Shown in pieces: positions 1 to 9,300 of a DNA stretch of 64,000 nucleotides (position 1 is the first letter of the stretch; every line of letters starts with the position of its first letter). Made by a program: the position numbers and the translations under genes. A model generated the notes under the pieces. The model saw nothing but the letters and a program-made list of their open reading frames with translations. It was not told the DNA's origin and did not search any database. Origin of the DNA: Turritopsis dohrnii (lineage: Eukaryota; Cnidaria; Hydrozoa; Anthoathecata; Oceaniidae); NCBI GenBank assembly GCA_027922465.2, contig BQMF02000483.1, positions 62,001 to 126,000 of the forward strand. The letters run 5' to 3'.

Positions 1-1
1 A

Positions 2-919
2 CTAATCGTGAGCGACGAACTACTGGCCTCAGTAGAGGAAGATATGGAAATAGAAAAAAAAAACTGGGGAGAACATTGCATCAAGATGGGCTCAACACAG
101 ATCAAACATGCCTTCATAGTGGCTAGCTCGGAAGCAGGCACTTTACAAAAGCTAATAAAGTTATACCCCCGACCAGAAAATCTGGAAACGAAGATTCCAA
201 AACTGAACAGGGAAATTGAATTAAACGTGGGCTATCAAAAGAACGTTAACTACGTTCACACCAAAGAAAAGTCACTATACTCGACCCAGAATTACGTGGC
301 AAAAAGCATCATCATTTTTGCCAAGATTGGTGAAATGATCCTTGACGATTCTGACAAAAACGACACAGGTTCCTCGATGAACTACAAAGAACTTGTACAA
401 ATGTGCATCCATGGAACCACGCCTCTAGGTCACGTGCAAGCGGAAATGACACAAAAACGTAAAAACAGTGTAAGGAACATTGTCAATTCCAGATATGCTG
501 TACTATGTGGCCCACGACCTGGAACCCAGGCTTCCAAACGCAAGGCTAAAAATGCAGACAGTGAATACCTCCTTGGAGATGAGCTAAAAGCAGACGCTAA
601 AATGGCTAAAACTGCATCAGACATGTTTCGTTCATCCTCATCATCTGCTTCACCATATAGCAGAAAAGACCCATTCAAGAGAGAAATGATAGTGCAGTCA
701 ATGATTTTTTGTACCACGGAAAAAAATCTGGGTCAAAGAAATTACACAGGCAGTACTACTCCAGCAAAGACGACAAGAACCGAAAGAGACAAGCAAAAAG
801 AAGAACCAACTTTGAAACATCAGGTAAGACCTCAGGCTGGAAACATTAAAAATTATCTCAGGAAATGGGCAGAAATCACTAATGTTCAACATATACTACA
901 CATTGTTGAACACGGCTAA
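2..919 (+). pseudogene. DIRS Gag-like ORF (5' partial)
   Basis: The frame is open from the first bases of the window to the TAA at 917-919. There is no ATG near the left edge (the codon at 8 is GTG), so the true start is upstream. The middle of the protein (about residues 90-200) has the block layout of DIRS Gag-like proteins: a helical stretch, a cluster NSVRNIVNSRY that resembles the conserved RR..I region, then an acidic LLGDEL motif. The C-terminal third is Ser/Lys/Thr-rich and probably disordered. It should act as the particle or nucleic-acid-binding protein of the element. The frame ends where the RT frame begins, so a frameshift or decay event lies near 915. The family call rests on layout and position before RT. 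Confidence 0.6.
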
Positions 920-1803
920 AGCTCAACTTTAAAGAGGCTGACACACCATATAATAGACCATATGAGCACAAGCTTTCAGTCACAGAATCAGAAGTGATTT
1001 CAGAAGAGATAAAGAAACTCTTGGATAAAGGAGTTATATCAGAATCTATGATATCTGGAAATGATTTTTTCTCAACCTTGTTTGTAAGACTTAAAAAGGA
1101 TGGAGTTAGCTACAGAACCATCCTCAATCTCAAAAGTCATAACAGAGAATGTGATACATATCATTTTAAGCTAGAATTCATCAAACAAGTAATCCACATG
1201 ATTACCCCAGGCTGCTATATGGCTTCATTGGATATTCGGAATGCATTTTACTCTGTAGCCATACATGAAGACCACAAGAGATTCTTAAAGTTTTCATGGG
1301 TAGGAAAAATATACCAGTTTGAAGTAATGCCCAATGGGTACATAGATGCAATGAGGATTTTTACAAAAATGATGAAACCCGCCTTTGCAAACCTGAGGGA
1401 AAGAGGTCATTTATCAGTCATTTATGTGGATGATAGCTTTCTCAAATCAGACACATATAACGAATGTCTCGACAATATCCAAGACACTCTAGTACTCCTA
1501 AAGGAACTGGGGTTTTACATCCATCTGGATAAATCTGTCCTAACCCCCACACAAATAATAACCTTCCTAGGTTTCATCATCAATACTAAAGAAATGATCA
1601 TTTATCTCACAGAGAAAAAGAAAGAGAAGATAAAAAATTTAAGCATCAATATTCTAAAATGTGGAAAGATAAAAATTAGACAAGTGGCTTCTCTCCTTGG
1701 TAACATTACAGCAGCATTTGAAGGGGTTGAATATGGTCGTCTTCACTTTAGATCCTTAGAGAGAGATAAAATTATCTCACTTAAAGAACACAGGCATATT
1801 TGA
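919..1803 (+). pseudogene. DIRS reverse transcriptase domain
   Basis: The translated frame contains the classical RT blocks in order: a fingers motif around YRTILNLKSHN, the first catalytic aspartate in ASLDIRNAFYSV, the MPNGYIDAMRIFTKMMKP segment that replaces the usual LPFGLSSAPRIF of DIRS elements, and the catalytic box VIYVDDSFL. The thumb follows (LGFIINTKEM). The role is copying element RNA into cDNA. The frame runs in from about 919 without an ATG (the codon at 994 is GTG), so it was once translated as part of a longer polyprotein. At about 1780-1803 the frame shifts and the RNase H domain continues one frame over, so this copy cannot make a full polyprotein. Confidence 0.8.
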
Positions 1804-2761
1804 GGCAGTTTGCAATATATCTGAGGAAGGAATTAGAGACATCATATGGTGGAGAGACAACATCAACAATGCCAAGAAGAGTCTGCATCAACCCCCAAAT
1901 GTTGACTGCATTATATACACTGACGCTAGCAATGACGGGTGGGGTGCACATTACGAAAGTCTGACCATCAATGGGAGATGGAGTGAAAAAGAAAATGAAC
2001 TACACATTAATGAATTAGAACTGACTGCCATACACATAGCTATATCATCGTTTATAATGGATGACACTATTAAACATATTAGGATCATGTCTGACAATGC
2101 TACAGCAATAGCATACACTAACAATCAGGGAGGCTGTAAATCTGTCTTTTGTAACAGACTCAACCATGATATATGGCAATTTTGCATTGACAAAGGCATA
2201 CACATTTCTGCAGCTCATATCTCAGGCGTTCATGATGTCACTGTTGACATTGCATCTAGACAATTTAAAGATTCGGCTGAATGGATGCTGAATCCAGCAA
2301 TATTTAGTAAGGTCTGTGATGAGCTAGGAATGCCAGATATAGATTTATTTGCCACAAGATTGAATGAACAGCTACCTAGCTATGCATCCTGGCTCCCAGA
2401 CCCTGGATCTAAACATATAGATAGCATGACAATACCGTGGAATAACATATTTCCATATATATTTCCTCCTTTCACTATGATATGGCCAGTACTGAAGAAA
2501 ATCAGGCACGAGTCGAAGAGGGCCATCGTAATCGCACCGATGTGGCCAACACAGATGGTACACAGCTCTGCTACAACTAGCGATAAGGACACCGTTGATC
2601 ATCAGCACCAAACATCTACTCTTGCCAGGAACTTCAAAGTTGCATCCTCTCAGCCCCAAGATGTAATTACTCGCAGTATTGTGTTCCAACGATGCAGCGG
2701 AACAGAAGAGATTCCGTCAGAAACTACAGCCAGTAGCTTGGAGAGGAAAGATAAAAAGTAA
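1776..2761 (+). pseudogene. DIRS RNase H domain and C-terminal region of the polyprotein
   Basis: Directly continues RT in another frame. It starts with CIIYTDASNDGWGAH, the first RNase H aspartate motif. Acidic residues follow in INELELTAI and IMSDNATAIAY, with a late ASRQF motif. After RNase H comes DIDLFATRLNEQLPSYASW and FPPFTMIWPVLKKI, the tail segment (DLFASR, YAFPPFS-like) that precedes the recombinase in DIRS and related elements. The enzyme would remove RNA from the RNA-DNA hybrid. The first ATG at 2057 is inside the domain and is not a start. The frame closes at 2761 while the recombinase frame has already opened at about 2679. Confidence 0.75.
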
Positions 2762-3613
2762 ATACTCTGCGACCATCAAGAGATTTGTCGACTTCTGTAG
2801 TGCAAGGCAAATCACTACGATTCAAGCAGATATAATGGTTTTGCTTGAATTCCTCACAAAAGAGTTTGAACGGGGGCTGAAGTACAGCTCTATCTGTGGA
2901 ACTATCTCAGCGATTGCGAAAGTCACAAACATCACCAGTGATGCGAGGATTTCGATGTTTAAGAAAGGAACATAAAATCTGACACCACCGACACCAAAAT
3001 ACCATTGCATATGGGACCCGGACAAACTCTTAACATCTGGAAAATATGAATATCGAGTCACCAATGAATATCAGCATGAAAATAGCTGTGCTACTGATGT
3101 TTTTACTGGGTCAACGATTCAACACACTCTCTCATATAAAGATAACCAGAATGTACTTGACAGAACCTTCACCTTCGACGAGGTCCACAAACACTCAAGA
3201 CCTGGGTACCAGCGAAAGCCTCTTGTCCTGAGAGCCTTCCCGGGAAACGAATTCGTATGTCCGGTTTCCACAATGAGGAGATACCTGGCCTTCAGACTTG
3301 ACAAATGTGATGAAGAACCCTCTATCACAACCACAAAACCGTACAAGAAATGCTCGGCGGAAGTCTTGCCAGGTGGATAAAAAAGACCTTGTCATTGGAT
3401 GGAGTCGATACAGGAATTTATCAGGCTCACAGTATTCATTCGGCTTCAACGTCAAAAGCCTATATGAAGGGACTTTCAATCAGCACGATCGCGGCATCTT
3501 GGTCAAATGCATCGACTTTCAAAAGGTTTTATAACAAAGAAATTAGGGATAACTATAAAAGTCCCACAGAAGATGAGTTTAAATCTGCTTTGTTAACAAC
3601 AAAGTTTGCATAA
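2679..3613 (+). pseudogene. DIRS tyrosine recombinase, frameshifted and catalytically mutated
   Basis: Core-binding domain: a SAM-like helical segment, YSATIKRFVDFCSARQI, at about 2760-2815. Catalytic domain pieces appear in successive frames. KIAVLLMFLLGQRFNTL (about 3080-3130) holds the first catalytic arginine in GQR. AFPGNEFVCPVSTMRRYL is near 3230-3290. AHSIHSASTSKAY is near 3424-3462, and FKRFYNKEI near 3520-3545 carries the candidate nucleophile tyrosine. An in-frame TAA at 2973-2975 and at least three frame changes break it. The usual H-x-x-R box reads H-S-I-H, so the second catalytic arginine is lost. The CAT codon is what a CpG transition of CGT would give. Confidence 0.75.
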
Positions 3614-4005
3614 AGAAAAAAAAAATTACTGTTGTAATCGCCTCGTAATTACTGATCACATTTGTCATGGAATCAGGATACTGTCTTTTTACCCTTTATA
3701 GGTGTTAGGTTACAAAATTAGCTATTATAAGTTGTCCGACAGGAATGATCATAAACTCGACATATAAGCTCGCTAACTTTAAGATTATCATATCCTATCG
3801 TATCATCTCATTATGTATAATATTGATGATGATAATGCAACAGGGCCGCAGTTGCCTGGATAGACGAAACAGAAATCTATAGGCTTTCAGTTATTTCATC
3901 ACCAGGAGAGTGAAATGGAATAGCAAAATTTTACGAGGGTACTTACCCGTAGTGGATTTCGTTTTCCATGAAGCTCTCCTCCGGTGATGATGAAATAACT
4001 GAAGA
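3614..4005. repeat. DIRS 3' noncoding end with a long hairpin
   Basis: No gene. An inverted repeat is formed by 3885-3910 (TTTCAGTTATTTCATCACC and following) and 3974-4004 (ending GATGAAATAACTGAAG). The pairing runs on towards the loop (TGAAATGGAA against TTTTCCATGAAG). Elements of this group end in inverted or split repeats plus internal complementary regions, so this hairpin is a good candidate for the right terminus. Without the left end it cannot be matched. Confidence 0.5.
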
Positions 4006-4157
4006 ACCTTACAAACGGCTTCTTGTTCATAATACAATCACATGATGTAATTTGATGACTTTCACATAACCTCTACTTTCTCAAATTGCTTTCCTTTGCG
4101 TCTTTATTCAAAAAATATTCTCAAATAAAAGCTGTAATTCCAAGAACTCTATTCTAT

Positions 4158-4314
4158 TTAAAGATAATGAACTATTATTATGTAGAGCTGAGATTTGCAC
4201 TTTGCTGATGTCAGTAGAAATAGAACAATTGATTGGTTCTCACGTCGAGATCATCTTACAAGAAAACTGCTGACACACTTTTTTCTCGACCTGACGATAG
4301 TTCATTATCTTTAA
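4158..4314. mobile_element. Miniature inverted-repeat element with TTAA target site
   Basis: The 14-bp termini AGATAATGAACTAT (4162-4175) and ATAGTTCATTATCT (4297-4310) are perfect inverted repeats. Both are flanked by TTAA (4158-4161 and 4311-4314). The 149-bp body has no gene. TTAA duplication is typical of piggyBac and Kolobok elements; which of the two is not resolved. A related fragment in the opposite sense lies at 9905-9985 inside an intron of TMEM26-like gene A, sharing the terminus and an internal stretch GTCAGCAGTTTTCTT. Confidence 0.75.
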
Positions 4315-4356
4315 CAGACGTTCGGGTATTTACGAAAAATTGCGAAAGTAAAAGAA

Positions 4357-4504
4357 CCCAGTGGGCACATGACATCAATCCAACGTTGGATATAAGTTGG
4401 ATAAAGATCGGTGACGTCGCTTGATCAAAATCGATGTTGTGCGAACGTTAGCAATTCGATATCGAATTTTGATATCGGACTAACGTTGGATTAACGTCGG
4501 AAAC
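4357..4504. repeat. Left subterminal AACGTT-word array of the 4.9-kb transposon
   Basis: Repeated words AACGTTGG, AACGTTAG, AACGTCGG and GATATCG-type palindromes at irregular spacing follow the terminal repeat. The same word is found in the right end and in the array at 21600-22551. In animal DNA transposons such subterminal words are commonly transposase binding sites; that role is inferred here. Confidence 0.55.
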
Positions 4505-4606
4505 GTGGCCGGGCGTGCACTTAGCCGTCAGGTTCATAATATTATACAGAACCGGAACAGCAAAAGAACAGCATTTCAATTGGCGCGAAAATTAAATGAG
4601 AGCAGC

Positions 4607-6526
4607 ATGGCGTCTTTGAAACAGTGGAGGAAAGGTAATCGTGGAGTAGCTGAGTTGCTTGCCGAATCTGTCTCTAGTAATAGTGATAATGTGCGTCTAA
4701 GTGACTTATCGGATACTGGTGAAATTGAAAGCAGGAATTTTATCCCTTTATTGCCAAGCGATAATAGTAATGATGATGATGATGATACTGTGAGTTTAGG
4801 ATCATTACTTAATGTAAGTGGTAGTGGTGATTTGAGCAGTGAAACAGGTGAAGTTTCAGGTATTGAATCCTTAACTCTACCACAGAAACTTTCCTCCTGG
4901 GCCACACGCAATAAATTGACTAGGTCATCTGTTAATGAACTTTTGGAAATTCTCAATGATTGCGGAATTAAGGATCTTCCGAAGGATTGTCGTACTTTGT
5001 TAAACACACCTAGAATTGTTATAAGTGAAAAAAAATGTGGTGGTGATTATATTTATGTTGGTCTGAGAAAGGGAATTTCAACTATCCTTGAGAAATGTTG
5101 TAATACAGATTTTAATGTTATTAATTTGATAGTCAATGTTGATGGCGTTCCAATTTTCAAAAGTACTGATAGTCAGCTTTGGCCAGTTCTTTGCAAATTT
5201 GCACATTTTACACCATTTCTTGTGGCTGCCTATTATGGTACAAAAAAGCCTTCTTCATGTAGGGAACTCTTATTTGATTTCCTAGAAGAATATAAGAGTT
5301 TGGAAAAAGAGGGTCTTTCTATTTTCGAGAAACATTTCCAGGTTGCAATTAAATTTTTTTGTTGTGATGCACCAGCTAGACAACTTCTGAAAAGCATTAA
5401 GGGTCATGGCGGATATCATGCATGTGAGCGCTGTGAGGTTGTAGGCAGTTATGTTGATGGACGGGTTGTTTTTTGTGATTTGGATTCTGCTCTTCGGACA
5501 GATGAAGACTTCTCTTGTGTGAATTACATTGGGAGTCATCAGTTAACACGAAGTTTTCTTCTTGATTATGATATCCCTTGTGTAAAAAATTTTGTTCTGG
5601 ACTACATGCATTTGGTATGTCTTGGTGTGGTGAGACGATTATTGATATTTTTGAAAGAGGGACCAAGGGTTTGTCGTCTATCACGGCAACAAATAATGGA
5701 ATTGTCTGAAAGATTGGTTCAGCTAAGAGGAACGTTTCCTAGTGAATTTGCTCGCCAGCCTAGGTCATTTGATGAATTAAAAAGATGGAAAGCTACTGAA
5801 TTCCATCAATTCTTACTGTATAGTGGTCCTGTTGTTTTAAAAGGAATAATACCAAAACAACTTTATGAGCATTTTATGGCCTTGAGTATTGCTATCAGAA
5901 TTTGTTGCTTTTCTGATTTTGAAAAAAGAAATAGCTTTGTTGATTATGCTCAAGGGTTACTTGAATGGTTTGTTAGTAAAGCTGTAGAGTATTATGGGAC
6001 AAGTTTTATAAGTTATAATGTGCATAATTTGATTCACTTGCCTCTTGATGTGAAAAATCATGGTTTTAGCCTAGATGAACTTTCTGCATTTGATTTTGAA
6101 AATTATTTGCAAATATTGAAAAACTTAGTCCGCACTTCTAACAACCCTTTGAGCCAGGTATTTAAACGTCTATGTGAAAAGGAAAATGCAATGCAAACTG
6201 TTTCTAAGAAACAGATTTTTGATAAAATAAGACATGGTGATAGAGATGGATGGTTTTTGACACACGATAAAAACTTGGCTTGTGTAACTGAAGTGATAAG
6301 TGATGGAACATTTCTTTGCAATGTTATTCAACTGCATCAGTTAAGTCCATTGTTTTCTAAGCCCTGCAGTTCTGATGATATGGATATATTTGTTAGTAAA
6401 AAACAATTTTCTACCAAAAGAAAATTGTATAGTAAATCAGATTTCAAGCAAAAAGTTGTTTGTATACCAAGGGAAAATACATTTGTATATATCCCCTTTG
6501 TTCATTTGGCCAAATTTGAGTCATAA
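4607..6526 (+). CDS. CACTA/EnSpm-like transposase
   Basis: An open frame runs from 4484 to 6526 without introns. The first in-frame ATG is at 4607 (context gcATGg); no ATG precedes it, so the CDS either starts there (640 residues) or has an unseen upstream exon joined near ATTATACAG at about 4543-4551. The N-terminal ~120 residues are acidic and Ser/Asp-rich. Conserved-looking blocks follow: NVDGVPIFKS (Asp codon 5141), CCDAPARQLL (Asp codon 5366) with the cysteine cluster YHACERCEVVG, VLDYMHLVCLGVVRRLL, RWKATEFHQFLLYSGPVVL, and SAFDFENYLQILKNLVR (Glu codon 6098). The spacing suggests a D-D-E nuclease core with a zinc-binding insertion. The LDYMHL block recalls the DVMH motif of plant CACTA transposases (Transposase_21). 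It would cut and join the element ends. Superfamily is inference; a transposase role is well supported by context. Confidence 0.75.
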   Translation: MASLKQWRKGNRGVAELLAESVSSNSDNVRLSDLSDTGEIESRNFIPLLPSDNSNDDDDDTVSLGSLLNVSGSGDLSSETGEVSGIESLTLPQKLSSWATRNKLTRSSVNELLEILNDCGIKDLPKDCRTLLNTPRIVISEKKCGGDYIYVGLRKGISTILEKCCNTDFNVINLIVNVDGVPIFKSTDSQLWPVLCKFAHFTPFLVAAYYGTKKPSSCRELLFDFLEEYKSLEKEGLSIFEKHFQVAIKFFCCDAPARQLLKSIKGHGGYHACERCEVVGSYVDGRVVFCDLDSALRTDEDFSCVNYIGSHQLTRSFLLDYDIPCVKNFVLDYMHLVCLGVVRRLLIFLKEGPRVCRLSRQQIMELSERLVQLRGTFPSEFARQPRSFDELKRWKATEFHQFLLYSGPVVLKGIIPKQLYEHFMALSIAIRICCFSDFEKRNSFVDYAQGLLEWFVSKAVEYYGTSFISYNVHNLIHLPLDVKNHGFSLDELSAFDFENYLQILKNLVRTSNNPLSQVFKRLCEKENAMQTVSKKQIFDKIRHGDRDGWFLTHDKNLACVTEVISDGTFLCNVIQLHQLSPLFSKPCSSDDMDIFVSKKQFSTKRKLYSKSDFKQKVVCIPRENTFVYIPFVHLAKFES

Positions 6527-6817
6527 TATTGCAATAAGTCTTCACTTCCTTTCCATAGTTTTATGTAGCAATAAGTTCAAAATTTGATGTTTTTTACTTC
6601 ACCAGTATACTTTGAATTGAATTGATTTATATTTATGATTTCTTATTTCATTGCGAATTCCCTATCATTTAAATAATCTGAAATCATACATAAAAACATT
6701 TTTGGTCTTTTAAATTCACTCACCATTTATTAAGATGACATTTTTAATTGTTCAAATTGTTTCTTTATCTGTATGTTAAAATTTAAATAGTAATTTAATA
6801 AAGCAACTCAGCTCCAC

Positions 6818-8864
6818 ATGTCTTATTCCCGAGCTGTTTGGTTGGAAGATGGACAGGAGTATGAGGGAACAATTCCAACTAATTGGATCAAAGATAAAAT
6901 TGTCTTTTGGCCAAGAAAGCTGCAAGTTAAGAAAGCTTTCCTTCATCGTGAAGACCCACAAAAAGATTGGAAGAAATACCGATTCGTTAAAACTAAAGTA
7001 ACTGGTAAGCTTTCTGTAATTTATTAATTTAATTGATAATTTTAAAATGAAGGTTGAAATTTAGGCTTCCAAAATGATATATGTATATATACTCAATAGG
7101 ATCGAAAGAATTTTGTGATGATTGTTCAGACTTCACGACTGATGTCAATGAAGATGATTACAACAGTGATGAATTCCAGGAGACAGGTAAAAGTTAACTT
7201 ATTCAATAATTTCTTAAATGAATGAAAACAACAGTAATCATTTGGGAAACTCTGAAAGTCTATATTTTAAATATGATATGATCATTATTAACTTTAAGAC
7301 TCATAGATAATGCTTTTATCTCCTATTGATCTTTTTCCTTATTTAGTAACTGCAACTAAATCAAATAGAGAAATACCAGTATTTCCACTATCAAGAAAGA
7401 GGGAACGATCAAGGTCTCCTGTTTCTAGTCCATCAGGTGAGTCCAAATTTACAACCAGGTAACAAGTTGTATAATTTTGCAGTTACAAATCAATTTTGAC
7501 ATTTGTGCTCTTTTTTGAAAGACCAAAAAATCTATATTTAACTTTATAATTTCTCCTTAATTCAAATATTTGTAACTAGTCATTGGAAACAATGGACTGA
7601 TCACATTAACTAAATTCTTTTTATTAGTTGAAAGCAAGTCCAGCCGGTTTAAGAACCCAAACGTTAATAGCACCCTTCCAGGTGGTTTCCTGATTTCGTC
7701 GAGATCCTTTTCTGAAAGCAACAAGCAATCTTCACCCAATCCTTTATCTGCCACAGTACATGCAAGATCCTTTTCTGAAAGCAACAAGCAATCTTCACGC
7801 AGTCCTTTATCTGCCACAGTACATGCAAGATCCTTTTCTGAAAGCAACAAGCAATCTTCATCCAATCCTTTATCGCATGCAAGGAAAGATAGTTTAGAGT
7901 TCAATATGAAGGGTTTTCCATTATCAACTGCAGGTATATTTATAAAATATGTTATTGAAGCATAAAGTGAAACTAGAAGTTTATTTCAGTCATTAGATGT
8001 TTACCATATTATTGGTATTGGTGTCATTATCGTTTAGAATACCAATACAGATCGTTGAAAATTTTAAAGGAAATTAGAGATGCAGTTGTTAGCAAAAGTT
8101 GTTCCTGCTCAAATTCCGAACTCGCTAATCTGATGTCAGAGACAGTCAGATTTGCAGATATGTCTGACCTTAAGGCATTTGATGAAGAGTTACGGGCAAA
8201 TGAAACTGTGTACAAAGAATTAGTAAGGCGTTCAGTTTATGAGTTATTATTTAGTTAGTAGGTTATCTAAAACAGTGTTTGAGGAAGTTTCGGAAAATAT
8301 GTTAGACTTTTTTGCATTGTAAGTTTTTTTTATAGGTATCGAAATTTGTCAAAGTAGGTGGCTCAACATTGAAGGAAAATGTTAAAAATATTATGGAAAT
8401 GTAAGATTTCTTTCTTTTTTAATTATTCCCCTCTATAGCAGCATCAATTTTACTATTTATCTTGACTTACTTTTGTTCAGGATTGCGGACGATATATTGT
8501 TAATGCATTTCAATATGAATGGAAACAACAGAAAAGAACGCGGGAAAGATGTTATAAAGAAAGAAAGTTTCCGAAAATTAAAAGTTTGTGATGCTATCAT
8601 CGGTAAATAATGCTTAAGTTTTATTGCGATATTTAGATGTTTAGGGTATTGGAGTGCAAGGAGTAAAGGATAAATGTTTTGCTTGTGAAAAAAAAATCGG
8701 GAGTAACCTTCTTTCTTGATGCTTTTTTAGATGCCGCTTTAATCAAGAATAAAGGAGCTTCGCAGGCTGAAGTCAAAGATGTTATTGCTTCGGTTTTACG
8801 ATATGCCCCAGACAAAGTCGATTTTAAAGATGGGGGCAGAAAGTTTTCTCACCAGACCAGATAA
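6818..8864 (+). CDS. Transposon-borne DUF4806-like protein, eight exons
   Basis: Exons by frame and GT/AG sites: 6818-7004, 7100-7186, 7347-7436, 7628-7933, 8038-8222, 8336-8400, 8481-8602, 8731-8864; the total of 1176 nt gives 391 residues with no internal stop. The N-terminal ~60 residues (VWLEDGQEYEGTIPTNWI, IVFWPRK) are a tryptophan-rich module seen ahead of DUF4806 in animal genomes. The middle is Ser/Arg-rich and contains a 21-residue tandem repeat. The C-terminal ~140 residues (ELRANETVYKEL, FVKVGGSTLKENVKNIM, FRKLKVCDAII, ASQAEVKDVIASVLRYAP) match the pattern of DUF4806, an uncharacterised domain. It lies 290 bp downstream of the transposase inside the same terminal repeats, so a DNA-binding accessory role is plausible but unproven. 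Reading through the exon 7 donor would give a protein ending at 8610. Confidence 0.65.
7702..7878 (+). repeat. 63-bp coding minisatellite (21-residue repeat) in exon 4
   Basis: Copies start at 7702, 7765 and 7828; the third is shortened. Each encodes RSFSESNKQSS followed by a variable pair, then PLSATVHA; the third lacks SATV. The unit is a multiple of three, so the frame is kept. Copies differ by only a few bases (CCCAAT, CGCAGT, TCCAAT), so the expansion is recent. The units are Ser-rich and probably flexible linker. Confidence 0.85.
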
Positions 8865-8989
8865 TTTCCAAGAAAATATGCTTTAAAAAAAACCGAAAAT
8901 GTCTTTTTCCTTGTAGACGAGCCTTCTTTAGCAGCCCATGTATTAATTTGGCTTTTGGCTATTTTAATTTGGCTTGTTTGTCAACGTTA

Positions 8990-9278
8990 TCTAACACTGA
9001 ATTAACATTCTAACATTAAAGCAACGTCTGCCTATCCTAAAACCCATGTTTATTTAACATCGAATTAACGTCGTTTAACATCATGCCACGTTGTACCGAC
9101 GTTGTACCGACGTTATCCAACATCATCCGATGTTGTGCCGATGTCATTTCCCGACGTCGTCTCAACGTCTAAATTCAACGTCAAAATAACATTTCCATTC
9201 CAACATCTATCTAACGTTTTTCCAACATTAAATCCGATGTTGTTGCAACGTCGAACCAACATCGATTGCCCACTGGGA
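8990..9278. repeat. Right subterminal AACGTT-word array of the 4.9-kb transposon
   Basis: The words AACGTCG, CGACGTT, AACATCG and CGATGTTG recur roughly every 10-20 bp up to the terminal TGCCCACTGGG. CpG-containing and TpG/CpA variants are mixed, as expected if some sites have lost CpG. It mirrors the left array but is about twice as long. Presumed binding region. Confidence 0.55.
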
Positions 9279-9300
9279 ACCACTCGATAAATCACTCGTT

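Larger units (their letters stand above)
1..4005 (+). mobile_element. DIRS-like tyrosine-recombinase retrotransposon, 5' cut by window edge, decayed
   Basis: The order Gag-like, reverse transcriptase, RNase H, tyrosine recombinase, all on the plus strand, is the arrangement of DIRS-type retrotransposons. These integrate through a tyrosine recombinase instead of an integrase and make no target-site duplication. The element is dead: the reading frame changes between Gag and RT, within RT/RNase H and several times in the recombinase, an in-frame TAA lies at 2973-2975, and a catalytic arginine is missing. The 3' limit is placed at the hairpin ending near 4004, which is inference. The 5' end lies outside the window. 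Confidence 0.8.
4357..9278 (+). mobile_element. 4.9-kb two-gene DNA transposon (CACTA-like transposase plus DUF4806-like protein)
   Basis: The ends are exact inverted copies, CCCAGTGGGCA at 4357-4367 and TGCCCACTGGG at 9268-9278. Flanks read agaa and aacc, compatible with a 2-bp AA duplication. About 130 bp at the left end and about 280 bp at the right end are packed with words of the form AACGTYG, AACATCG or CGACGTTG, a likely transposase-binding array. Inside are two genes in the same orientation, 4607-6526 and 6818-8864, both with open frames, so the copy looks recent. The superfamily (CACTA/EnSpm-like, CMC) is inferred from the transposase; the ends are not a standard CACTA sequence. Confidence 0.75.

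Noticed and set aside
4233..4424. 63-codon plus-strand frame
   Set aside because: It crosses the end of the TTAA element and the left terminus of the 4.9-kb transposon, so it cannot be one gene.
4505..4507. GTG as start of the transposase
   Set aside because: Eukaryotic genes rarely start at GTG; the first in-frame ATG is at 4607. The same reasoning applies to GTG at 8 and 994.
4576..5007. 143-codon minus-strand frame
   Set aside because: Antisense shadow of the transposase N-terminal region; its Ser/Leu-rich composition follows from the acidic sense strand.
7557..7904. 115-codon minus-strand frame with an internal repeat
   Set aside because: It is the antisense of exon 4 of the DUF4806-like gene; the repeat is the 63-bp coding minisatellite read backwards.
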